This document shows, piece by piece, positions 1 to 7,021 of a stretch of DNA of 13,758 nt. A model generated the notes under the pieces. The model did no database searches, was not told where the DNA came from, and saw only the letters and a program-made list of their open reading frames with translations. A program made the translations under genes and the position numbers. Position 1 is the stretch's first letter, and the number at the start of each line of letters is the position of its first letter. The DNA is from Asterionellopsis glacialis (lineage: Eukaryota > Bacillariophyta > Plagiogrammaphyceae > Rhaphoneidales > Asterionellopsidaceae), in the NCBI GenBank assembly GCA_014885115.2, contig WKLE02000973.1, positions 1 to 13,758 of the forward strand, in the 5' to 3' direction.

Positions 1-573
1 AGGTTGGTAAAGTATCCTAAGTGGACTATAGAATACCAGGTAGATAAGAGATGGCAGGACTTCTAACACAAAAAAGTATGATGGTGGTGCCATTTACAGT
101 ATAAAAAACACCAGGGGAATCTTATTGAGCTGTTTGTTTTCACACATGCATTCCATCCACCATGTGCCCACCATTTTACTAAGCACCTGCATTATTTTTA
201 ACTGCCATAATTTTACTAACCGCCATTTTTGACCTTACATGTGCATTCTATCTGCTATATAAGTGTTTTGACAGTTTGGACCTTTGACCTTCTTCAAATT
301 GATTTTTTATTTAAGGGCAACAGTTGAAAAGGGTTAATTTGAGTCCCAGTCATGGTTATACTTTTTTTGAAGTAACTTTTACCCCCAATTTGCCTAAATA
401 GTTTTTTATTTTTTATTTCTGGGTCACATGGGTCCCTTCCCATTGCACCGGGGGGGCTTGCTTGGTGCTGGTGCGCATATGAAACGAGATTTGAACAGCT
501 CAGCTTCTTTCTAGGTTTGATTGTGGAACCAAATGTTCAGTGCCACCTTGTACAATTTTGTAAATCATCTAAT
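1..573. other. Left flank without recognisable gene
   Basis: AT-rich sequence without a convincing reading frame. It has loose internal repetition around 150-250, where variants of CCATTTTACTAA and GCCATTTTT recur. The 11-mer AAAAGGGTTAA at 327-337 is the exact reverse complement of the start of the candidate piggyBac end at 574. No tRNA, rRNA or known element was recognised here. Confidence 0.6.
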
Positions 574-596
574 TTAACCCTTTTACCCCAAACCAG
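574..596 (+). repeat. Candidate left end of a piggyBac-like transposon (TTAA + CCCTTTTACCCC)
   Basis: TTAA at 574-577 is followed by CCCTTTTACCCCAAACC. Known piggyBac-family elements insert at TTAA and usually begin with a C-rich tip such as CCC. The site lies about 400 bp upstream of the likely transposase start at 979, a plausible 5' UTR length. I found no matching GGGTTAA right end downstream of the transposase, so this remains a candidate. The 3' part of the element appears to be truncated. Confidence 0.45.
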
Positions 597-742
597 TCAA
601 AGGAAATATATTTCCTTTGAGATCCAATTTTCATTGGTGTAGGACATTTTTCAAGACACTTTTTTGACTGATTGTTGCTTGTTTCTATGTCCTGATTGGA
701 TGATTGCTAAAACAGCTATCAAAGGAAATATATTCCCTTTGA
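597..742. repeat. Compound dyad: two 24-bp palindromes bracketing nested inverted repeats
   Basis: A perfect 24-bp palindrome lies at 597-620 (half-site TCAAAGGAAATA). A second copy with one mismatch lies at 719-742. Between them, ATCCAAT (622-628) pairs with ATTGGAT (695-701), and AGGACAT (641-647) pairs with ATGTCCT (687-693). The whole region can therefore fold around a centre near 667. Its place just inside the candidate transposon end fits a subterminal transposase-binding or regulatory region. That role is inference. Confidence 0.6.
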
Positions 743-978
743 GCATTTTTTCAAAAATTGCATTTGTGCTTTTTACCACCAAGAATGCATTTTGAGTGGT
801 CAGCATATCACCAAACAAACAAGCATAAAATAAAACATCGAAATAGCTCTGCGATTTTCCTTTTAACTTGTACTAGATTGTTTTCTACCACCAATTGTAT
901 TTTTTGACCCCCTAAATTTTGCTTACATTTTCAAAGTATTTGATTGTTGTGTGTCATTTTTTCATTGTTTTTGTGCAA

Positions 979-1106
979 ATGTCATCTGATATAACTACAG
1001 TACCACCAACTGTCACATTGCCTGTCAATGACAGTGACATATGTCAGCTTCTGCAAGATGACTGGGATGATCCTGTTCCAGAAGAGGATGATGGTGATGA
1101 TGGTCC
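979..1106 (+). pseudogene. piggyBac-like transposase, N-terminal part (interrupted)
   Basis: This is the first part of a cut-and-paste transposase frame that is split by retrotransposon A and resumes at 11761. I chose ATG 979 because the context (CAAATGTCA) is acceptable and the protein then starts with a polar stretch. An in-frame ATG at 919 would add a hydrophobic leader that is probably UTR. The visible part is a short acidic region rich in Asp and Glu (DDWDDPVPEEDDGDDG), as is common in the poorly conserved N-termini of piggyBac transposases. The frame is interrupted inside a Gly-Pro codon pair at the target duplication. The phase at 11761 is the same, which shows this was one continuous frame. 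The catalytic region lies in the downstream parts. Confidence 0.7.
1102..1106. repeat. Target-site duplication GGTCC, left copy (element A)
   Basis: GGTCC directly precedes the TG of the 5' LTR of A and recurs at 11756-11760 directly after the CA of its 3' LTR. Five base pairs is the usual duplication size for Ty3/gypsy integrases. Confidence 0.9.
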
Positions 1107-1287
1107 TGCAGTAGGCAAGTCATGCGATAGGTACAACTTGCACACAATGACATCAATCAACCATAGTACAGATGTACCATGATGCAATGATGTCACAGAC
1201 AAGACGCGCCATGCCCAAAAATGTGCTGACATCTTGGGTAAACCACACACGGTGACACTCTGTCAGCATTGTTGTCAGCATAGTGCA
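1107..1287 (+). repeat. 5' LTR of element A (internally shortened)
   Basis: The first ~100 bp align with the start of the 3' LTR at 11338 (GTAGGCAAGTC, GGTACAACTTGCA, ATGACATCAATCAACC, TGATGTCACAGACAAGAC). The last ~20 bp (TTGTTGTCAGCATAGTGCA) match the 3' LTR end. The middle, including the hairpin and TATA-like region seen in the other three LTRs, is missing. This copy is 181 bp against 418 bp for its partner. Confidence 0.85.
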
Positions 1288-1288
1288 T

Positions 1289-1300
1289 AGTGTTAACACT
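1289..1300. other. Perfect 12-bp palindrome AGTGTTAACACT at the primer-binding position (A)
   Basis: It lies 1 nt after the 5' LTR, where a tRNA primer-binding site normally begins with TGG. Here there is no TGG, and a self-complementary 12-mer occupies the place. The same sequence sits at the same offset in element B (4383-4394). The following bases (CTCCA..., GAAAAGCAGTAAGT) are also shared. The role is unknown. Confidence 0.75.
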
Positions 1301-1357
1301 CCATGTGAAAAGCAGTAAGTGCATAACAGATACAATCTTCATTTTCATCAACTCACC

Positions 1358-2432
1358 ATGAAAGTTGTTATTCCCAACCAAGGCAATGGTTGGAGCTACC
1401 CGCTGCCTCCTATCCCACTCGAAATTCCAAGTACAGAAGAACAGAATCTTGTTAAGGCAAAGTGTGCCAAAGTCAGCCTGTTGTCCAATCCCGGGGACCA
1501 AAACTTCAAGGGAAAAATCACTATGGAGTTCCTGTACTTTGACTGTGACCCCCCTAGGGAATTACTGGACTGGTTCAACAATTTAGACCAAGTGATTTGT
1601 GGTCAGCACATTATTCAATGGTGAAGGTCTGCATGTGTTCAACGCCGCAGCTACCCAACGTAGAAACAAAACAGTGGAGCACTTCAAGATGGTCAGCAAG
1701 GACCTTAAGAAGCATTTCTTTCCACTTAAGGCACTCATGAAGCAGAAACACTACATGCACCGGTTCCTCAGGAAGCCATACACGCTAATGTCCAAAGAGT
1801 ACCAAGCTGCTCTTCATACACTCAATGGCTACTTAGAGAAGTTCCCAGAAACAGACAAAAACTCTAAGCTCTCCAATGAAGAACTAATAGAGATCCTTGA
1901 GTTTGGGATCCCTGCTACTTGGAGCAAGGAGATGACATGCCAGGGATTTGATCCTCAGGACAAAGGCCTAGCAGCATTTCTGGAATTTCTGGAATGCATG
2001 GAAGTCACAGACAACATAGGAGATCTGTCAGGCCCTAAGACTAAGGACAAGCTGGCCTGCAAGGAAAAATCTAACAATCCAACTAATGGCAGGGACAATA
2101 AAGACCAGAAGGCACATAAGGGCAAGTGTAAGTACTGCAAAATTCACAAGAACAGCTCTCACGATACCAGTGAATGCCATGCCCTGGACAAATATATTGA
2201 CCAGCATCAGAAAGATGGCAAGAAGGAGCAGCCCAAGTACAAGTGCCAGTGCTTCCACAAGTATGACAAGCAGGAGCTAAATGCCATCACAACTCAAGTT
2301 AAAGACTTATTAACTAAGAACTCGTCCAAACGCAAAGCTTCTGGCAAGGATTCTGATGAAGAAGATAGTGATGTCGATAAAAACTATAACTTCAATGTCG
2401 AAACATTAAGTATCAATAATGAGGAGGAATGA
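1358..2432 (+). pseudogene. gag: gag of element A (nucleocapsid/capsid polyprotein, frameshifted)
   Basis: Gag forms the virus-like particle and packages element RNA. ATG 1358 has a good context (CACCATGA). The frame runs to 1624, but the coding match to B leaves it near 1600, where about 38 bp present in B are missing. Homology continues in another frame to TGA 2430-2432. Visible features are a capsid-like region (FNNLDQVI, later LKKHFFPLKALMKQK) and a zinc knuckle of C-X2-H-X4-H-X4-C spacing (CKIHKNSSHDTSEC, 2136-2177), the variant known from many gypsy Gags. The C-terminus is acidic and ends in NNEEE. Without the gap the protein would be about 370 residues. The closing TGA is in frame with the protease that follows. 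Confidence 0.8.
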
Positions 2433-3873
2433 GATAATACCCCCATAGTAGATAACTTAGAAAACCATTTACATGACTACTCTATGACTAATCACTTTTC
2501 CTGCAATACCTTTAGAGACTTGCACAGCCCAAAGAAAAAGCCTAAAATGAGGCATACCTGCCTGGCGACAGTCATGCTGATGCTAGTACATAAAGGACAC
2601 AGACAGAAAACAAAATCACTTAAAGTACTTCTAGACTCAGGCACTTCAGCCACCTTGGTAAATAAGAAATTTGCTGGAAAGCTTAAGTGCAAGTCTGCAC
2701 CCAGAACACTCTGAAAGACAAAGGGCAGAAATTTTTCAACCAATCAGAAAGTCCGTGCAATATTCAAATTGCACAAATTGGATAACTGCAAGGCCATTGA
2801 GTGGGAATGTCATGTCAACCAGACAAAAGGTCAACAATCATACAATATGATAATCAGATGCAAGCTCCTAGAAGAATTAGGTATGATACTTGACTATAAG
2901 CAGTTCGTAATGACTTGGGAGGACGCAGAAGTCCCAATGAAATTGACTGACTATGAAATCAAGGAATTGTACAGTATGCTACAGGAACTCACTGAGCCCA
3001 AGCAAGTACAGGAAGCCACTGATTGCATGAACAGGATACTGGCTGCAAAGTACAATAAGGCAGACTTGGACAAAGTAACTAGAATGTGCTGACATCTACC
3101 CCCTAAGGACAGAAAAGCCTTAAATGCACTACTTAAGAAGTACAAACCACTATTTGATGGTACTCTGGAAATATGGAACATTGATCCAGTAAGAATTGAA
3201 ATAAAGGAAGGTTCCAAACCATACCATGGAATAACTAGTATGTATAGGAGTACTACAAAAAGTTAACAGGTCCAAGTGGTAGGCAGCCCCTAGCTTCCCA
3301 CAACCCAATCAGGTTTTTTTCTGATTTCCGGAAACTGAATGAGTGTATCATATGACATCTGTTCCCTATTCTGCACATTCAGGAATTACTTACGAAACTC
3401 AAAGGTTTCTCATATGCATCATCTTTAGACCTAAATATGGGATACTATCACATACGCATGACTAGACACGGATGCTAGTAAACTATGTACCATCATCCTA
3501 CCATGGGGCAAGGACAAATACTTAGGTCTACCCATGGGAGTCATGAGTTCAGCGGGAATTTTCCAAGAGAAGACGAGCAAAGTTATGTGCAGACTTGAAT
3601 TTGTATGCATGTACATTGACAATCTATTGATCCTTACTACAACGGACAATTTTGACAATCATCTAAATAAAATGGACCTGGTACTACAAAGACTACAGGA
3701 ATTGGGACTTAAAGTCAACACACTGAGAAATCATTCTTTGGACAAATCAAAATGGGTTATCTTGGCTTCCATGTCTGTTGTAAGGGCATAAGACCTCTTA
3801 ATCACAAGGTCTCCACCATACTAAATATCACACCCCCTACTACTACTAAGAAGATACAATCCTTTGTAGGGAT
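2433..3873 (+). pseudogene. pol: pol of element A, 5' part: protease and reverse transcriptase (broken)
   Basis: The frame continues directly from gag across its TGA with no shift. The aspartic protease active site is DSG at 2634-2642 (LLDSGTSATLV). Stops at TGA 2712-2714 and TGA 3090-3092 each stand where B reads TGG. Two deletions relative to B follow, of about 52 bp near 3230 and a shorter one near 3310. The RT palm then shows PWGKDKYLGLPMG and the active-site motif YIDN at 3612-3623, where YxDD is usual. RT homology ends at 3873 in the start of the RNase H connection (FVGM), where element B has inserted. It resumes at 9472. This pol is not functional. Confidence 0.85.
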
Positions 3874-3878
3874 GGTCA
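3874..3878. repeat. Target-site duplication GGTCA, left copy (element B)
   Basis: GGTCA directly precedes the TG of the 5' LTR of B and is repeated at 9467-9471 after its 3' LTR. Element A coding similarity stops on one side and resumes on the other. Confidence 0.9.
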
Positions 3879-3929
3879 TGCTGTAGATGATATGTCAATC
3901 AACTGTAGTACAGATGGACTGTGATACGA

Positions 3930-4056
3930 TGATGTCATGGACTGGACAGACGTGATGACATCATCACATGGACAGACAAGATGATGTGATGACATCATCA
4001 AGCAAACAGACGCAAACGTGCAGTGACGCACTGCATTCATGCGAATGCTGAAATCA
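3930..4056. promoter_or_regulatory. Cluster of CRE-like octamers in U3 of B 5' LTR
   Basis: TGATGTCA (3930-3937), TGACATCA (3956-3963) and TGACATCA (3990-3997) are each one CpG transition away from the palindromic bZIP/CRE site TGACGTCA. At 4049-4056 this LTR reads TGAAATCA where the 3' LTR keeps an intact TGACGTCA. Octamers of this kind bind CREB/ATF-type bZIP factors in many eukaryotes. Use as LTR enhancer sites is inferred. Confidence 0.45.
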
Positions 4057-4158
4057 CAAGCGAAGCATATCAAATTCCACTCTGCAGCAGGAACATGATG
4101 CATCACAACAGAACACGGTGACGCGCCGACCCGGCACCTTCCGATTGGCTGCCTTGAG

Positions 4159-4205
4159 GAGTTCGGTTCACATGTTAAAACCGAACTCTGTTGAAAACCG
4201 AACTC
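4159..4205 (+). other. LTR hairpin GAGTTCGGTT / AACCGAACTC with duplicated right arm
   Basis: GAGTTCGGTT (4159-4168) pairs perfectly with AACCGAACTC (4179-4188) over a 10-nt loop. A second identical right arm lies at 4196-4205, a 17-bp tandem repeat. The hairpin recurs in the 3' LTR of B and, with both arms changed, in the 3' LTR of A (11576-11605). It lies upstream of the TATA-like sequence, so it may act as DNA in U3 or as RNA at the 3' end of the transcript. Confidence 0.6.
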
Positions 4206-4284
4206 TAAGTAGATCCGCCGTAGGATCCCATACTGCAATTGCATCGCAAAGATAAATTGGTGAATTTTGGGTATTTTTAGTAAC

Positions 4285-4295
4285 TATTTAAAATA
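4285..4295 (+). promoter_or_regulatory. Candidate TATA box of the B LTR
   Basis: TATTTAAAATA lies in a stretch of about 90 bp that is unchanged between the two LTRs of B (copy at 9370-9380). The 3' LTR of A has the related CATAAAATAG at 11669-11678, followed by the same TCATAATTTATTCACTC. Position about 85 bp before the LTR end would give a short R-U5. There is no direct evidence for a transcription start. Confidence 0.35.
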
Positions 4296-4382
4296 GCTCA
4301 TAATTTATTCACTCTGACAAACTCTACTCCTTTTCTCAATATTTTCTACCACTTTTCAATAATTGTTGTCAGCATAGTACAT

Positions 4383-4394
4383 AGTGTTAACACT
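4383..4394. other. Perfect 12-bp palindrome AGTGTTAACACT at the primer-binding position (B)
   Basis: Identical in sequence and in offset (1 nt after the 5' LTR) to the copy in A at 1289-1300, although the flanking DNA of the two elements has diverged. No TGG-initiated match to a tRNA 3' end follows. Confidence 0.75.
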
Positions 4395-4452
4395 CCACAC
4401 GAAAAGCAGTAAGTTACTATCCAATTTAATTCTGATCTTATCTATCTCCAAC

Positions 4453-5558
4453 ATTAAAGTCATTACACCTAACCGAGGCAATGGTTGAAGCTATCCGCCG
4501 CCTCCTATCCCGCTCAAAATTCCAAGTAGGGAAGAACAGAAGCTAGCTAAAGTGCAGTATGTGAAAGTTAGCCTGTTATCGAATCCCGGAGATCAAAACT
4601 ACAAAGAAAAGTATACTATGGAGTTTCCGTACTTTAATCACAGATCTCCTAGGGAACTACTGGATTGGTTCAATAATCTGGACCAAGTGATTAACAGACA
4701 ACGCATCAGGACCGGGCCCACTCACAAATTGATATACCATGCATTACTACACGGAGAAGGCCTGCGTGTGTTTAACACCACGGCTACGCAACGCGGTAAC
4801 GAGACAGTGGAGCACTTCAAGTTGGTCAGAGACGACCTCAAGAAGCATTTTTTCCCACTTAAGGCGCTCATGAAGCAGAAACGCTATATGCGCTGATTCC
4901 TCAGGAAACCACGTGAACTAACGTCTAAAGAGTACCAAGCTGCTCTCCACATGCTAAATGGCTACTTAGATAAGTTCCCTGGAGCAGACGAGAACTCGAA
5001 ACTTTCCAACGAAGAATTACTAGAGATCCTTGAATTCGGAATTCCTACCACTTGGAGCAAGGAAATGACCCGTCAAGGATTCGACCCTCAGGACAAAAAC
5101 CTGCCAGCGTTTCTGCAATTTCTGGAACGTATGGAAGTTAAGGACAACATAGGGGATCCATCAGGCCCTAGGGCCGGTCCAAGGATAAACTACCTCGTAA
5201 GGACAAACCTAACAATCCAACCAATGGCCAAGACAGTAAAGACTGTAAGATTCATAAAAACAGTTCCCATGATACCAGCAAATGCTGTGCCTTAGACAAG
5301 TAAAACGATCCACATCAGAAAGATGGTGGCAAGGAAGAACAGCCGAACTACAAGCGCCTGTGGTACAACAAGTACGACAAGCAGGAATTGAACGCCATCG
5401 CGGTTCAAGTCAAAGTCTTATTGACTAAGGACTCGTCTAGTAAAAACAATCACAAACGCAACGGTAATGACAAGAACTCTGATGATACCGATACTGATGT
5501 AGAACAAAGCTACAACTTCAACTTCAATACCTTAAGTATTGATAGTGACGAAGAATGA
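4453..5558 (+). pseudogene. gag: gag of element B (start lost, several stops)
   Basis: Homologous to the gag of A over its whole length. The A start ATG is ATT here (4453-4455). TGA at 4486-4488 replaces Trp, and TGA at 4894-4896 replaces Arg. A frameshift lies near 5170. A further stop, TAA 5301-5303, follows the zinc knuckle. B keeps the ~38 bp missing from A (around 4692-4760), so the two copies complement each other for the family consensus. The knuckle C-X2-H-X4-H-X4-C is intact at 5244-5285, while a 30-bp in-frame deletion has removed the residues just before it. The acidic C-terminus ends at TGA 5556-5558, which matches the position of the gag stop in A. Confidence 0.8.
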
Positions 5559-6124
5559 GATAAACCCCCCCTAGCAAATAACGTAGACAACGAATTATTT
5601 AACTATGAAACACCTAACCATCCGTCTTGTAATACTTTCCAAGACTTACATAACCCGAGAAAACGGTCCAAGACTAGACACACCCGTCCAGTAATGGTCA
5701 CGTTGATGTTAGTACGCAAAGGACGTAGGCAGAAAACTAAACCACTTAAAGTACTACTCTTAGATTCTGGCACTTTAGCCAGTATAGTAAAAAAGAAATT
5801 TTGCAAAGAGCTTAAATGTAAACCCGCCCCTAAGACACTCTGGAAGACTAAGGGCGGAAATTTCTCAACCAATCAAAAGGTCCATGCGATATTCATATTG
5901 CCCAAATTCGATGAGCGAAAGGCCATTGAATGGGAATGTCATGTTGACAGAACCGAAGGTCAACAATCATATGGTATGATAATTGAATGCAAGCTCCTAG
6001 AAGAACTAGGTATGAATTTGATGAGCAAAAGGCCATTGAATGGGAATGTCATGTTGACGGGACCGAAGGTCAACAATCATACAATATGATAATTAAATGC
6101 AAGCTCCTAGAAGAACTAGGTATG
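5559..6124 (+). pseudogene. pol: pol of element B: protease region and linker
   Basis: In frame with gag across TGA 5556-5558. Similarity to A resumes a few codons after the stop (CNTFQDLHNPRKR against CNTFRDLHSPKKK) in the same frame. The aspartic protease DSG triad is at 5763-5771 (LLLDSGTLASIV), with one Leu codon more than in A. Behind it a conserved block (IEWECHV...QQSYGMII...KLLEELGM) occurs twice because of a 110-bp tandem duplication that shifts the frame. The protease would process Gag-Pol in the particle. It cannot be made as one piece with RT in this copy. Confidence 0.8.
5905..6124 (+). repeat. 110-bp tandem duplication in pol of B
   Basis: Unit 1 is 5905-6014 and unit 2 is 6015-6124. 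Both contain GGCCATTGAATGGGAATGTC and end in AGAAGAACTAGGTATG. By eye they differ at eight positions, all transitions. Element A has one copy. The length of 110 shifts the reading frame by two. Confidence 0.9.
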
Positions 6125-7021
6125 ATACTCGAATATAAATAGAGCGTAATGACTTGGGAAGATGCAGAAGTCCCAATGAAATTGACTCATTATGAGATCA
6201 AGGAATCGTACAGTATGCTACAAGTACATGAAGCCACTAGTCATCATATGGACAAGATATTGGCCGCTACCTATGATAAGGCTGACTTAGACAAAGTCAC
6301 GAGGTTATGCTGGCATCTGCCTCCTAAGGACAGAACAGCTTTAAATATATTGCTTAAAAAGTACGAACCTCTATTTGACGGTACTCTGGGTATGTGGAAC
6401 ATCGACCTAGTTAGTATAGAAATAAAAGAAGGCTCCAATCCCTATCATGGAAAAGCCTATCCTGGACCGCACATACATGACCGGTTACTTAGAGAAGAGG
6501 TAGACCGGCTCGTGTATATAGGAGTTCTACGCAAAGTCAACAGGTCCAAATGGGCAGCACCTAGCTACCCACGACCTAAGAAAAACGATACTATCAGGTT
6601 CATTTCTGACTTTAGGAAATTGAACGAGTGTATCATACGACATCCGTTCCCTATTACTCATATTCAGGAACTACTTACAAAACTTGAAGGCTTCTCATAT
6701 GTGTCATCTTTAGACTTAAATATGGGATACTATCACATACGATTAGATGCAGATGCTAGTAAGCTGCGCACTATCATACTACCATGGGGAAAGTACAAAT
6801 ACTTACATCTACCCATGGGAGTAGCAAGTTCAGCGGACATTTTCCAAGAGAAGATGAGCAAACTTATGTGTGGACTAGAATTTGTACATGTGTACATCGA
6901 CAATCTATTGCTCCTTACAACGGACAATTTCAAAGATCACATACACAAGATGGATTTAGTACTACAAAGACTACAGGAAGCGGGACTTAAAGTCAACGCA
7001 GAGAAATCCTTTTTCAGGTGA
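6125..7021 (+). pseudogene. pol: pol of element B: reverse transcriptase
   Basis: The longest undamaged stretch of pol runs from 6149 to TGA 7019-7021, preceded by TAG 6140-6142 where A has CAG. RT domains are in the usual order: fingers (VLRKVNRSKWAAPSYPRPKK), RFISDFRKLNE, motif A SLDLNMGYYHIRL with the first catalytic Asp at 6713-6715, PWGKYKYLHLPMG, and motif C YIDNLLLLT at 6893-6904. In most RTs motif C is YxDD, so the second Asp is Asn here, as also in A. LKVNAEKSFF marks the end of the palm. Known family role: copying element RNA into DNA in the particle, with RNase H following. Confidence 0.9.

Larger units (their letters stand above)
3879..4381 (+). repeat. 5' LTR of element B
   Basis: 503 bp, from TGCTGTAG to CATAGTACA. 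It aligns along its length with 8976-9466. A 14-nt indel lies near 4002-4015. By eye the remaining differences are about 37 transitions and 3 transversions, mostly CG in one LTR against TG or CA in the other. The first ~15 bp differ more than the rest. The LTR contains bZIP/CRE-like octamers, an 8-bp hairpin (GATGATGT 3980-3987 with ACATCATC 3992-3999), the GAGTTCGGTT hairpin and a TATA-like sequence. Confidence 0.92.

Noticed and set aside
919..978. Hydrophobic leader MLTFSKYLIVVCHFF as a signal peptide
   Set aside because: The frame leads into a nuclear-type transposase. The better start is ATG 979 and the segment is probably 5' UTR.
2127..2177. Zinc knuckle of C-X2-C-X7-H-X4-C type as a novelty
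   Set aside because: The inner part fits C-X2-H-X4-H-X4-C, a variant already known in gypsy Gags. B keeps exactly that part while lacking the first Cys.
2712..3092. UGA read as Trp (altered genetic code)
   Set aside because: Three TGA codons do replace Trp TGG (2712, 3090, 4486). Others replace Arg or Gln (4894, 7450, 7480, 12304), TGG is used freely for Trp, and TAA/TAG also interrupt the frames. Decay explains this better.
3876..4244. Minus-strand open frame of 122 codons in the 5' LTR of B
   Set aside because: It lies wholly within an LTR, is not kept as a frame in the other LTRs and shows no recognisable domain.
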